A stretch of 39,863 nt of DNA from Methanobacteriota archaeon (GTDB lineage: Archaea > Thermoplasmatota > Poseidoniia > Poseidoniales > Thalassarchaeaceae), in contig PBSO01000037.1 in the NCBI GenBank assembly GCA_002726275.1, positions 1 to 39,863 of the forward strand. The letters run 5' to 3'. Position numbers and translations under genes: made by a program. Below the pieces are notes generated by a model. That model ran no database searches. It saw only the letters and a program-made list of their open reading frames with translations, and was not told where the DNA came from. This document shows positions 30,714 through 39,858 of the stretch, piece by piece. Within the stretch, counting starts at the first letter, position 1, and the number at the start of each line of letters is the position of its first letter.

Positions 30714-32584
30714 TAGAAACCACCCTCTTCAAGCCACGACTCGACTCTTCTCAGAACCTCCGGATCATGCAACGTAACTCCGGGCCATCTTCGTACAGGC
30801 ATCACTCCCTCGTTCGATGGAATGGGGGCCGTCGCATCCCATGCAACACGGTTTCTGTGATCATCGAAATGAAGGTCCCTACCAACATCGAAACGGCAGA
30901 AAAGTTGCCATAGTAGGCGCCTTCTCCAACCCTTCTCGTGAAGATCAGCATCCGTATCTGTGATGAATAGCCATCTCAGATTCTTCGAACCCTCCAGTTC
31001 CCAAATCGCATTGCAGATACCCTCTATCTTCTCCCTTTGTCTCCTAGCTGCAGTCTCATTGACATGCTCGACGCTTTCATTTGGCTTGGGACCCCCTTCA
31101 ATATCTGTAGTGACAACTAACATTGACGAGCGAAGAAGCCTAGCCTGCTCGACACCATCAATCCCAGTAGCAGATACTTCCAGGCTTTCAGGGCAACCCG
31201 GTTGGGTTCCGGGCTCATGTAGAATATCTCCAACAACCGGCCTCGTTGCATCAATCAGTAATTTGTCATGCACGTTCTCCCATGGCGAGGCATGTGCGAG
31301 TGAATCAGCTACCATACCCGGCAACACTACCAAATCATCTGGTATTGATACTCTCACATCCAATGCATCTAGGAGGGAATCCAGATCCTTCACCGGGTGA
31401 CCTTCATCGACAACCACAATCACCTTCAGGAACATCATTTGACCAGCGCCTAGGAGTCCAAGTGCAGTTTTTCTCCCCTGTCGTGGGTATCTCTGCTTCG
31501 ATGACACAATCGCCAGATTGTGGAAACCTGTCTCTAGTGGGAGGAAGAGGTCAGTCACATCCCTGTGTTGGAATCTCAGAACAGGCAAGAAGGCGTCTCC
31601 TATGGCCTCCCCAAGATATCCATCCTCCATGGGTGGAACGCCTACAATGGTCATTGGAATTACTGCATCCTTCCTGTGAGTGATGGCTTCGATATGCATG
31701 ACCGGATACAAATCTGGAAGAGAGTAGTGACCAAAGTGATCACCGAATGGCCCCTCCATCCTCTCCTCCCCTGGGGCCATGTAACCCTCGATAACGACGT
31801 CACACTCCGCTGGAACCCACAGGTCATTCGTCAGACATTTTGTAATCTTCAGCCTACTGCCACCCAGTAGGCCAGCGAACTCGTACTCAGACAAATTGTC
31901 TGGGAGTGGAGATATGGCGCTGAACATTACTTCAGGGGGCCCTCCGAGACATATCGCAACCGGCATCCTCCCATTGGTTGCCTCTGCATGTTCGGCCCCG
32001 TGCTTATGCGCTTGCCAGTGCAGTCCAACTTCCCTTGGCCCGAATAATTGACTCCTGTACATCCCCATGTTGTGTACTCCTGTATCAGGATCAGCAGTCA
32101 CAACAAGAGGGAGAGTCATGTATCGACCGCCATCTTCAGGCCAAGTCTTTGGAATTGGAAGCTTGGTTATGTCCGGGAAATCCATCATTATTTGCTGACA
32201 TGCCCCTCTGCTGACCTTCTTGGGAGCCATGGATATCCCCTCTTTGGCAAGCCCCAGGCCTTTCCATGGGGCCCTCAGGATTCCACCAATGTCTGGTTTC
32301 ATCAGTGCTACCATTCTTTTTCCGATCTCGTCTGGTGAATCAACATCCAGAGCTAGATTCGTCCTTTCCCTTGTCCCAAACAGGTTCATTGCGAGAGGGA
32401 ATTTACTGATACTCCCATCAGGGAGCCTTGGCTGCTCGAAAAGAATTGCACCCCCGCCCCTCTTGACAAGACGGTCTGCGAAGCACCCAGCTTCGTACTC
32501 AACATCAACTGGATCAGCCACTCTGATTAGCTCTCCAGACACTTCAAGAGCCCGGATGTAACGTGACAGTTTGCGCCAGCCCAC
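30713..32584 (-). CDS. UbiD-family decarboxylase
   Basis: Prenylated-FMN-dependent non-oxidative decarboxylase of aromatic or alpha,beta-unsaturated acids (UbiD/MenG/MqnL group). Visible parts are the N-terminal LSRYIRALEVSGELIRV, NMGMYRSQLFGPREVGLHWQAHKHG, the conserved EGPFGDHFGHYSLPD with Glu and His of the active site, the preceding VVIEGYMAPGEERMEGP, and KVIVVVDEGHPV. Total 623 residues, against about 490 for the common forms, with a C-terminal extension of about 100 residues carrying TDTDADLHEKGWRRRLLWQLFCRFD. The start is a GTG (MGWRKLSRY), with GGAGGGTC immediately upstream. UbiX, which supplies the cofactor, is not in the window. Confidence 0.93.
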   Translation of the reverse strand: MGWRKLSRYIRALEVSGELIRVADPVDVEYEAGCFADRLVKRGGGAILFEQPRLPDGSISKFPLAMNLFGTRERTNLALDVDSPDEIGKRMVALMKPDIGGILRAPWKGLGLAKEGISMAPKKVSRGACQQIMMDFPDITKLPIPKTWPEDGGRYMTLPLVVTADPDTGVHNMGMYRSQLFGPREVGLHWQAHKHGAEHAEATNGRMPVAICLGGPPEVMFSAISPLPDNLSEYEFAGLLGGSRLKITKCLTNDLWVPAECDVVIEGYMAPGEERMEGPFGDHFGHYSLPDLYPVMHIEAITHRKDAVIPMTIVGVPPMEDGYLGEAIGDAFLPVLRFQHRDVTDLFLPLETGFHNLAIVSSKQRYPRQGRKTALGLLGAGQMMFLKVIVVVDEGHPVKDLDSLLDALDVRVSIPDDLVVLPGMVADSLAHASPWENVHDKLLIDATRPVVGDILHEPGTQPGCPESLEVSATGIDGVEQARLLRSSMLVVTTDIEGGPKPNESVEHVNETAARRQREKIEGICNAIWELEGSKNLRWLFITDTDADLHEKGWRRRLLWQLFCRFDVGRDLHFDDHRNRVAWDATAPIPSNEGVMPVRRWPGVTLHDPEVLRRVESWLEEGGF

Positions 32585-32621
32585 GACCCTCCGGCGGGCC
32601 CACAGGATGAGAAGGTTCGCT

Positions 32622-32638
32622 CGCCGCCGTAGGCGGCG
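32622..32638. repeat. Perfect 7-bp hairpin in the ubiD/reductase divergent region
   Basis: CGCCGCC-GTA-GGCGGCG is a perfect 7-bp inverted repeat, 38 nt upstream of the ubiD start on the minus strand (loop UAC there) and 41 nt upstream of the flavoprotein start on the plus strand. It may be a leader hairpin or an operator shared by the divergent genes. Confidence 0.4.
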
Positions 32639-32678
32639 TGACCGACGGTTTCATTGGGTAATCCGCATCCGACGCATT

Positions 32679-33908
32679 ATGGGTGAAGCAGCGACGGTCT
32701 GCGATGTCCTCGTTATAGGGGCTGGACCAGGTGGTGGCAACGCAGCCCTTCAGTCAGCTAGATTGGGTCTCGAAACTATACTAATCGAGGACCATGATGA
32801 GATTGGCACACCAGTTCATTGCGGCGAATGTATCTCAGACATTGCCTGTCAGAACTTAGGACTCAGCCTTCCCGATGAGGTAATCAGCAAGAAAGTCAAG
32901 GGGATAAGGGTGGTTTTTCCTGATGGGACAGAGAAATGCCTGTCAGAACACGGCTACGTTCTCGAGAAGCATCTGTTCGAGAGATGGATCGCTGACTCGG
33001 CTGTTAAGGAGGGCGCCAGACTCAGTCTCGGTCACAAGATTACCGGAATGAGTAAGCTGTACGAGGAGGGCGCATTCTCCGGATGGATGTGCGAGGGCAA
33101 GGGAGACCTCTTCCCAATCAAGGCAAAGATAGTAATCGATGCGTCAGGAGTCGCTTCGGTGGCTTCGAAGATTCTAGAACTAAATCCGAGAGGAAAGGTG
33201 GTTGCTGGAATGCAATACGAGCTAATCGACGTCCCAACTGATGGATACCTAGATTTCTACATCTGGCCCGAATATGCTGAGAAGGGTTACTTGTGGATGA
33301 TACCGAAGTGTGATGGCAGGGCGAATGTTGGATTGGTCACCGAGGATAAACCGAGGACGAAAAAGGCCCTCGATGAGTTCATCGAGAAAACCCACTTCAA
33401 GGATCTTGAACAGGTGCTACCTCCATGGAAAAATAAGGGGAACCCCGCCTTCGGTGGAACCATACCAATATCCGGGCCACATGAGAACACACATTCAGAT
33501 GGCCTGATGCTCGTGGGCGATGCTGCTGGATTCACCTCCCCACTATTCGAAGGGGGCTCCCATCTCGCCCTGAAGTCCGCTGTTTTCGCAGCCCAGACTG
33601 CTTCAGCAGCAATCTCGGAGGGAGATTTGAGTGCCTCTAGACTAGCTGAGTACCCGAAGCTGTGGAAGAAGGAGTTCCCACCTTATGACAAGATTTTGAG
33701 AGGTAAGAACGCGCTATTCGACCTCTCAGACGATGAGATGTCCTTGATGGCTAGATGCTTCCCAGACGAGATGTCCGACATGGGTGCCGGAGGAAAGGCA
33801 ATGGTCGGCATGAGAATCCTTCTACGAAAGCCCGGATTATATCTCAAGAAGATAGTCCCGGCAATGCTGGCATTCGGTTACAGTCGGGCCAAGTTCTACG
33901 GTTGGTGA
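32679..33908 (+). CDS. Geranylgeranyl-reductase-family flavoprotein
   Basis: FAD enzyme that saturates isoprenoid chains of archaeal lipids or quinones. The Rossmann motif is DVLVIGAGPGGGNAALQSARLG at the N-terminus, followed by CGECISD (the CxxC-like active region of the family) and SDGLMLVGDAAGFTSPLFEGGSHLALKSA (FAD-binding GD motif). Length 409 residues. The ATG at 32679 is chosen, since upstream codons in the ORF track fall in the hairpin region and encode an Arg-rich tail not found in the family. It is divergent from ubiD and 4 nt before ccmF. Context suggests quinone side-chain reduction; membrane lipid saturation is the alternative. Confidence 0.93.
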   Translation: MGEAATVCDVLVIGAGPGGGNAALQSARLGLETILIEDHDEIGTPVHCGECISDIACQNLGLSLPDEVISKKVKGIRVVFPDGTEKCLSEHGYVLEKHLFERWIADSAVKEGARLSLGHKITGMSKLYEEGAFSGWMCEGKGDLFPIKAKIVIDASGVASVASKILELNPRGKVVAGMQYELIDVPTDGYLDFYIWPEYAEKGYLWMIPKCDGRANVGLVTEDKPRTKKALDEFIEKTHFKDLEQVLPPWKNKGNPAFGGTIPISGPHENTHSDGLMLVGDAAGFTSPLFEGGSHLALKSAVFAAQTASAAISEGDLSASRLAEYPKLWKKEFPPYDKILRGKNALFDLSDDEMSLMARCFPDEMSDMGAGGKAMVGMRILLRKPGLYLKKIVPAMLAFGYSRAKFYGW

Positions 33909-33912
33909 CTGT

Positions 33913-36252
33913 TTGCTTCCCCTTCTAGGGCAATTACTCCTGCTGACTGCTATTTTCGCGTCCCTGTTTCACGTCCTGCGACCAGAAAAGTCAGCAGATC
34001 AGTTCGTTCGAGCGGTTACCGCGGCATCTCAAGCCTCCCCCTTCCTCTTACTGGCTGTGGCATTCATCATTGATGCGGGGGCACTCGACTTAGTTGTCAG
34101 ATATGGCGGATCAGAACTGCCTCTGATTTATCGCATCTCAGCCGTGTGGAGTAGCAGGTCCGGGCCTCTTTTGATGTGGGCGGGAATAATGGGGGCCGTT
34201 ACTTGGTGCATGTCACGTAAATCACCAGAAACCAGCTTAGATGTCAGGATAATGCATGCTTGGACCGCACTCCTGCTCTCTCTAGCAGCGATGCTATCGC
34301 CCTTCGAGACTTCTTCGAGCCTAATTGGAGGGGGCCTCAACCCACTTCTTCAGACTGACTTGATGGTAATTCACCCTCCAATTGTATTCGCATTCTACTC
34401 GTTCTGTATAGCGACTTCAAGCGTGGCTCTGGCAGGCGTGATAAGGGGGGACGAGGCAACCGAGATCCACCGTTCACAGCTATATTGGGCAAGGGCTGGC
34501 TTTCTAGTTGGGACAATTGGAATTGGCCTAGGCGGGCTTTGGGCATACACAGTACTCGATTGGGGTGGCTATTGGGCGTGGGACCCAGTTGAGACCGGGT
34601 CCCTACTGCCATGGCTAGCTCTGCTGGTAGTGCTCCATGCCAGAGCCAACACAAACAGCCCAGCCACGAGGGTCTCCCCTGCCGTAGGGATAATGGCAGG
34701 AGCGCTTGCATTCCATGCGACGCTGGTAACTAGGGCCAATGGCGTCTGGGCATCGGTTCATGCATTCGTTTCTGATGGAGAGGGCTCGCTACCACAGGAT
34801 CCTTACTTACGAGTTCTGGAGATAGTCGAGATGGATGCTGTGGGAGCTGAGATTATGGGATACGTGATATCAATAATATTGCTTTTCTACTATTCAATCA
34901 CTCACCTACGGAGGCAACAAAGAGAGTCACTGAGAATCTCCGGAAACACCTCACTCCTTCAGTCAAACAGAACCCTTTCACTAACGCTGGCGGGGTCCTT
35001 CGTCATAGTCTCAATCTGGATAGGCTCCGTCGCAACATTCCTGGTAGGTTTCTCGGCAATCGTTCTACTGATTGAGGGGGATGCCAAGAAGCCACCAACT
35101 CACTGGGTTGCACTGGGAGTCACTTTGATGCTTTTCTCAAGCTGGACATGGAACGCCGAATGGTACCAAGCCTTTGCTGGAATGGTGCCCTTCTTTGTCC
35201 CCTGGATAATGACCGAAGAAGAGGAAGGAGAGTCGTGGGGAATCCTCGACGAAGCGTCCTCGCGTACGCGCGCGGCCAAGACCTTCCCCTGGTACGGAGG
35301 CATTGCTTTCCTCCTGCTCACGTGGATGATTCTCACAGTAGAGATAGACGGAACAAGTTTGGAGGCGCACGAGTTCTACGGCGCACCAATAATCGGTCTC
35401 CTAGCCCTAGCACTGGCCGCCTACTCATGGGGGAACTCAGTTGACACGAGAAAGGGCAACTTGCTGCTACTTGCAGCAGTGACTTCTTCGCTGGCACTCG
35501 CTTATCTGTCCGATCAATTCAGCCTACCGGGCGACCCCCATCTGCCAATCACATCTTTTGCAACTAGAGGTGCGCTCGCCACTTTCATGCTAACCCTACT
35601 GGTTTTCGCTCTCCCCCCAGTCTCGAGACAGGCATGGAAAACGGCCTCTTCCGCATACAAGTCAGCCTCAAAGGCGGGAAGAAGAAGCCTGTCGCCTCCA
35701 CGAATCAGGCTGCTAGCTAGCCACTTAGCCCATCTTGGGATACTATTGCTGCTAGTCGGGCATGTTATGACAACCACACTGGTTGACCGATCTGACCCAT
35801 CACACTTGGTCACGCTAGTCAAGGACGAACCAGTGAGGCATGGTGATTACGACTATGTCCTAATAGAAACAATCGCCATCGATAACCAGGACGATGACTT
35901 CCGTTTCGACGTGGGTGACGCCTACCTCGGAATAGTGGTCGAGATGCGCAAGGGGGGTGAAGTAGTAGACACTCTCGAACCGGGGATTTTGAGGTTCGGA
36001 GCATCGGGCAGGTCAGAAGTCGATAGGCACGTGGGAATGTTCGGCGATACAATTCTGATCCTCGATGGATTCCAAGTCCAAGACCTAATGCCATCCCTCT
36101 TCCTAAACCAAACCGGTGACATCGATAGAATACGGGTCACAGTGCACGAACTTCAGGGAAGTCATCTTGTTTGGGGGGGCTGGTTAATCACCATACTTGC
36201 GGCAGGTCTCGCATTTTCATCAAGCGAACGAAACCAATTAGAAGAGGAGTAA
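33913..36252 (+). CDS. ccmF: Cytochrome c maturation protein CcmF (heme lyase)
   Basis: Multi-pass membrane protein that attaches heme to apocytochrome c. The tryptophan-rich heme-handling motif WGGYWAWDPVETGSLLPWL (about 216-234) and the NPLLQTDLMVIHPP segment (with His) are diagnostic. A conserved late block includes SHLAHLGILLLLVGHV and PVRHGDYDYVLIET, a beta-rich external C-terminal domain. About 15 hydrophobic helices over 779 residues, somewhat longer than bacterial CcmF of about 650. The start is a TTG preceded by GGTGA, 4 nt after the flavoprotein stop. No other Ccm gene (CcmA-E, G, H) is in the window. By family, it implies c-type cytochromes and an aerobic or electron-transport-based energy metabolism. 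Confidence 0.94.
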   Translation: MLPLLGQLLLLTAIFASLFHVLRPEKSADQFVRAVTAASQASPFLLLAVAFIIDAGALDLVVRYGGSELPLIYRISAVWSSRSGPLLMWAGIMGAVTWCMSRKSPETSLDVRIMHAWTALLLSLAAMLSPFETSSSLIGGGLNPLLQTDLMVIHPPIVFAFYSFCIATSSVALAGVIRGDEATEIHRSQLYWARAGFLVGTIGIGLGGLWAYTVLDWGGYWAWDPVETGSLLPWLALLVVLHARANTNSPATRVSPAVGIMAGALAFHATLVTRANGVWASVHAFVSDGEGSLPQDPYLRVLEIVEMDAVGAEIMGYVISIILLFYYSITHLRRQQRESLRISGNTSLLQSNRTLSLTLAGSFVIVSIWIGSVATFLVGFSAIVLLIEGDAKKPPTHWVALGVTLMLFSSWTWNAEWYQAFAGMVPFFVPWIMTEEEEGESWGILDEASSRTRAAKTFPWYGGIAFLLLTWMILTVEIDGTSLEAHEFYGAPIIGLLALALAAYSWGNSVDTRKGNLLLLAAVTSSLALAYLSDQFSLPGDPHLPITSFATRGALATFMLTLLVFALPPVSRQAWKTASSAYKSASKAGRRSLSPPRIRLLASHLAHLGILLLLVGHVMTTTLVDRSDPSHLVTLVKDEPVRHGDYDYVLIETIAIDNQDDDFRFDVGDAYLGIVVEMRKGGEVVDTLEPGILRFGASGRSEVDRHVGMFGDTILILDGFQVQDLMPSLFLNQTGDIDRIRVTVHELQGSHLVWGGWLITILAAGLAFSSSERNQLEEE

Positions 36253-36280
36253 TCGAGGCAAGGAAGTCGATTCCACCACC

Positions 36281-36325
36281 GTTTGTATGAAAAAGGGGAA
36301 GCGGGTCGGCCGGACGCCTAGGAGG
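36281..36325 (+). promoter_or_regulatory. Promoter region and Shine-Dalgarno of the FKBP gene
   Basis: TTTGTATGAAAAAG (36282-36295) is TATA-like. GGGTCGGCCGG follows at 36303-36313, and AGGAGG at 36320-36325 lies seven bases before the ATG. The same box, GGTCGGC element, then start order is seen at tuf and possibly at ndk. Confidence 0.45.
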
Positions 36326-36332
36326 CCCATTC

Positions 36333-37028
36333 ATGGATAGCGGTGCAATAGTCCACATTGACTACGACCTTTACGAAGGTGAAGCAGAGAGGCTAATCGA
36401 GACCACTCGCGAGGACGTCGCGAAGGAGCATGATATGCATGACGAAAGCCGAACCTACGAGCCTATGGTTACAGTGGTTGGAGATGGAAGGCTAATAGCC
36501 GGATTCGAGACATCATTGGGCGAGGCAGAGGCTGAGAAGGACTACGAAATCGACATAGAGCCGGCGGATGCCTATGGCGAGAGAGATGCCAGCCTGGTTG
36601 AGACAATCGGGCAGAATGTCCTGATGAGGAGCGTTCGAGACCCTAACATGCTAGCGATAGGCGCACCTGTGGAAATAGGAGGAAGGCAGGGCACCCTACA
36701 GTTCCTAAGCGCCGGACGTGCACGAATCGACTACAACCACCCACTGGCCGGATCAACTCTTCGCTACAACTACCGAATCGTGAAGGTAGTCGAGGATCGG
36801 AAGGAAAAGGTCGAGACCCTACTAAACATGAACACGGGCCGTGATGACTTCGAAATCGAGTTCAAGAAGGACGATCTGACAGTTACACTCCCAGACACCA
36901 TAGCATACGACCAGAACTGGTCATACGCCAAGTTCAGCCTGGTTCGAACCCTTAGGGACCATATCGGAGTAGGTACCATCGTGTTCCGCGAAGTACACGA
37001 ACCGAGGGTAGTGGAAGAAGAAGAGTGA
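36333..37028 (+). CDS. Long-type FKBP peptidyl-prolyl isomerase (SlyD-like)
   Basis: Cis/trans proline isomerase and chaperone. The N-terminal FKBP fold is interrupted by an insert-in-flap (IF) domain: GAIVHIDYDLYEGEAERLIETTRE, VTVVGDGRLIAGFETSLGEAEAEKDYEIDIEPADAYGERD, then GRQGTLQFLSAGRARIDYNHPLAGSTLRYNYRI. The order matches SlyD and archaeal 26-30 kDa FKBPs. A C-terminal region of about 75 residues (VETLLNMNTGRDDFEIEF...) is the extra domain of the long archaeal form. No signal peptide, so cytosolic. The ATG has a good AGGAGG site. Confidence 0.93.
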   Translation: MDSGAIVHIDYDLYEGEAERLIETTREDVAKEHDMHDESRTYEPMVTVVGDGRLIAGFETSLGEAEAEKDYEIDIEPADAYGERDASLVETIGQNVLMRSVRDPNMLAIGAPVEIGGRQGTLQFLSAGRARIDYNHPLAGSTLRYNYRIVKVVEDRKEKVETLLNMNTGRDDFEIEFKKDDLTVTLPDTIAYDQNWSYAKFSLVRTLRDHIGVGTIVFREVHEPRVVEEEE

Positions 37029-37179
37029 TTCGCAGGGTTCTTCCCTCATCGCCATCACGTTGTGCTCGCCTCAATGACGACGAAGGTGGACTGAGCCAAC
37101 GGCACTGACGTTCCCTATGAGTACCGAGAGGCACCAAATCATACGTGCATTGAAGACACGCAGTGTATTCGACGAACCA

Positions 37180-37845
37180 ATGGCAAGACCGATAGTCGGA
37201 CTATCAATGGTCGCAATGATGCTACTTTCCGTGCTCACCAGCGGGTGCATGGGTCTCGCGATTCAGCGTGAGGTGATGGAAGACCTCAGGGAGGATTACG
37301 AAATAGACACCGTCCCCGTCGAACCAATCGGATGGGAGCACAAGTTTTCGCAAAACGAATGCGTTCTTCCCGGAACTGAGGAAGACGCTCAGGAACTTGA
37401 TTGCTACTCCAACATCACCACCATTCGCGTAGATCAAACCGTGTCTAAGATGTCACTAGATTTGTCAGTCTCTTTCGAATGGTCGGCACTGATAGGAGAG
37501 TACCTTGGAAACAATACCGACGAAATAAGATTCGTCGAGATAACTCTCCGAAAGCCGAACCAGGAGGTTTGCTGGACCTATCTGGCAACCAGTACCGTTT
37601 CCCTGGAAGGGGAATGGAGTGGTGAGAACGACTGCGAATCCGGAACCGGATCAAATACGTCGGGATTCGATGAAGGGGAATGGAAGCTGGAGGTCAGGGC
37701 AAGGGGCTATGCCTTCTCGGCACCGATAGACACCCTGTCCTTCCAAGATGAATTCAGAGTCTCCTTGTGGGTCACTAAACCATGCGTTAGGTTCCCAGAA
37801 ATTCACGAATTTCCCGATTGTACGTTCCTATCTGACCTAGACTGA
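37180..37845 (+). CDS. Lipoprotein of unknown function
   Basis: A signal peptide with lipobox LTSGC (about 20 residues after MARPIVGLSMVAMMLLSV) indicates lipid anchoring on the outer face of the membrane. The mature part is about 200 residues, beta-rich and acidic, with Cys pairs (CVLPG...DCY; CWTY...NDCES; CVRFPEIHEFPDC) that fit disulfides. No family recognised. The ATG at 37180 is preferred because it puts the hydrophobic core at the normal distance. The ORF-track start at 37117 would add 21 polar residues before the signal peptide. Confidence 0.7.
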   Translation: MARPIVGLSMVAMMLLSVLTSGCMGLAIQREVMEDLREDYEIDTVPVEPIGWEHKFSQNECVLPGTEEDAQELDCYSNITTIRVDQTVSKMSLDLSVSFEWSALIGEYLGNNTDEIRFVEITLRKPNQEVCWTYLATSTVSLEGEWSGENDCESGTGSNTSGFDEGEWKLEVRARGYAFSAPIDTLSFQDEFRVSLWVTKPCVRFPEIHEFPDCTFLSDLD

Positions 37846-37921
37846 GCCACTTTATCCGGGCAGAGTCCATGCGTAGCGCTTATGAGCAGTCGGCAGGTCG
37901 CCGCGACGCTGAGGAATCATT

Positions 37922-38536
37922 GTGGATGACAGTCTGAGCCCCCTAGTGCCTCTTGACATGTACGAGCAGCATGCTGTTCACATTGGAACCAATCAGAAGT
38001 CATCAGACATGAAGCGCTTCCTGGACACTTTCAGGCAGGATAGCAGTGGGCTCCATCACATCGACATCAGACAGACAGATGCTCGCATCAGAACTGTCGC
38101 CAAGTTCCTCTCAAACTACGAGCCCAGCAGAATTCTAGTGGTTAGCGCAAGACAGTACGGTCAGAGACCAGCTCGCAAGTTCGCCGAGGCAATCGGCGCG
38201 AAGAGGATTGTCGGGAGGTTTATCCCAGGCACACTGACAAATTCAAGGCTCAGGACCTACATCGAGCCCGAGGTAATATTGGTCACCGATCCAGCAGCCG
38301 ACTCACAGGCACTTTCTGAGGCTGTCAGCTCTGGATTGCCAGTCGTTGGAATCTGCGATGCCAACAACAAGCTAAGGAACGTGGACCTCGTTCTTCCGGC
38401 CAACAACAAGGGAAGAAGGTCACTCGCTCTAATTTACTGGCTATTGTCCAGAGAGACTCTGAAGATTCGAGACTCAATCACAGACGCCGACTGGGAGAGG
38501 TCCCAGAACGTCGATGACTGGGAATCTTCATTCTAG
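37922..38536 (+). CDS. rps2: Ribosomal protein S2
   Basis: Small-subunit protein recognised by HIGTNQKSSDMKRF, ILVVSARQYGQRPARKFAEAIGA, VGRFIPGTLTNSRLRTYIEPEVILVTDPAADSQALSEAVSSGLPVVGICDANN and the archaeal NNKGRRSLALIYWLLSRE. The 204-residue length is archaeal-like. The start is a GTG with GAGG about 9 nt upstream. A TATA-like CTTATGAG about 40 nt upstream would be a usable promoter. It is not next to the usual archaeal partners (rpoK, eno), which are absent here. Confidence 0.97.
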   Translation: MDDSLSPLVPLDMYEQHAVHIGTNQKSSDMKRFLDTFRQDSSGLHHIDIRQTDARIRTVAKFLSNYEPSRILVVSARQYGQRPARKFAEAIGAKRIVGRFIPGTLTNSRLRTYIEPEVILVTDPAADSQALSEAVSSGLPVVGICDANNKLRNVDLVLPANNKGRRSLALIYWLLSRETLKIRDSITDADWERSQNVDDWESSF

Positions 38537-38587
38537 GCCGTTGCCCGGAAATTTTGGGTGTACCGTGATAACTAGGAGTATCTGCGC

Positions 38588-39571
38588 ATGCGCGTGAGCG
38601 TCGAACAAGTCCCACTCTTCCTAGCCCCCATGGCAGGTGTGACTGACCTAGCTTACCGCTTGTTGGCGCGAGAGTGCGGGGCAGACGTAACCGTTACAGA
38701 ATTCACAGCAGCCTCTGGTTTGACTCGTAAGAATACGTATTCGTGGCTAAAGGTTGAGTCAGACCCCCGGGAGAAGCCGTTCATTCCCCAAATCTTCGGC
38801 GGAGATATAGATGAGATGGCGAAAACAGTAGAAATGCTCCAAGACAGAGCCGATGTAATAGACATCAACTTCGGCTGCCCAGCCCCCAAGGTGTGCAGAA
38901 ATGATGCAGGAGCAGCCTTACTGAGGGACCCTGATAGGGTCGTTTCCATGGTCAGGGCGTGCATAGACGTGGCTGACATTCCCATCACCGTAAAGATGAG
39001 GCTAGGTACTGGTAGTGGGGAAAACACCGCTCTGGAGATATCAAAGAGGCTAGAGCATGAGGGGGTAAACAGGATTTGTGTGCATGGCAGAACCCTGAGG
39101 CAGAGATACTCAGGAATTGCTGATTGGGAAGAAATAAGGCAGATATCTGAATCCGTTAGTATTCCTGTAGTAGCGAACGGGGACGTCGTAGACGCCCGTT
39201 CGGCAAGCTCGTGCTTGGATCTGACAGGAGCTTCGGGAATCATGATCGGTAGAGGGGCAATAGGGAATCCAACAATATTCCACGAGATAAAGAGAGACCT
39301 AGGTTGGACAGAATCTAGCCCTCCATGGGAATACGAGGATAAATCAGTGGCTAGGAAGTGGTGCTGGGACAGGTATCTGGAACTCAGTGATGAAGTGTAT
39401 GGCAGCCAGGGGGGTAAGAACCTCAAGAGGCACGCCGTCTCCTTCACAAAGGGCCTGCCCGGGGCCTCAGCAATGAGGGTCAAACTCCACTCCATGCGAG
39501 ACAACAAGGAACTAGGCCTCGAGGTAAGCAACTATCTCGAAGAACTGGCTCATCCTGCTACGCTCGCCTAA
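38588..39571 (+). CDS. dus: tRNA-dihydrouridine synthase
   Basis: FMN-dependent reductase that converts uridine to dihydrouridine in the tRNA D loop. It starts with the flavin-binding LFLAPMAGVTDLAYRLLARECGAD. DINFGCPAPKVCRNDAGAALL contains the catalytic Cys. VKMRLG, RICVHGRTLRQRYSGIADW, VVANGDV and GIMIGRGAIGNP follow. The 327-residue length is typical. The ATG has AGGAG eight bases upstream. The stop overlaps the end of the convergent last gene. Confidence 0.97.
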   Translation: MRVSVEQVPLFLAPMAGVTDLAYRLLARECGADVTVTEFTAASGLTRKNTYSWLKVESDPREKPFIPQIFGGDIDEMAKTVEMLQDRADVIDINFGCPAPKVCRNDAGAALLRDPDRVVSMVRACIDVADIPITVKMRLGTGSGENTALEISKRLEHEGVNRICVHGRTLRQRYSGIADWEEIRQISESVSIPVVANGDVVDARSASSCLDLTGASGIMIGRGAIGNPTIFHEIKRDLGWTESSPPWEYEDKSVARKWCWDRYLELSDEVYGSQGGKNLKRHAVSFTKGLPGASAMRVKLHSMRDNKELGLEVSNYLEELAHPATLA

Positions 39572-39858
39572 TTTGAGAGGGCCTCATCCAGCCTTCCTGC
39601 CACCGTCCGCAGCCTTCGGAGAGTCCTATCCGCGTTTCTCATGACCCTCTCTGAAATCTCCTCTCCATTTCTACCAGCGATCCTGAATCCATATGGCATC
39701 CTCCCCCCTAGGGTGTTCAGCAGAACCCTCTGAGCATCGAGGCTCACGGGCTCTAGTATCGACTGCACCTTTTCAATGCTCAGCGAACTCTTTTTTGCTC
39801 CATTAATCAGTTTTCTTGAGACGCCCTCTTCCAATCTTCCAAGACCTCCGCGAGTCAT
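39568..39858 (-). CDS. Unknown protein, possibly truncated at the window edge
   Basis: A 96-residue ORF whose first ATG is 5 nt from the right edge. The reading frame stays open to the edge, so the real start may lie outside. The sequence is helical and basic (SRKLINGAKKSSLSIEKVQSILEP..., RVMRNADRTLRRLRTVAGRLDEALSN), with no signal peptide or membrane segment. No family recognised. It converges with dus and overlaps its stop by 4 nt. Confidence 0.5.
   Translation of the reverse strand: MTRGGLGRLEEGVSRKLINGAKKSSLSIEKVQSILEPVSLDAQRVLLNTLGGRMPYGFRIAGRNGEEISERVMRNADRTLRRLRTVAGRLDEALSN

Noticed and set aside
38653-39531. 292-residue minus-strand ORF
   Set aside because: Antisense of dus, whose catalytic motifs are intact in the other frame.
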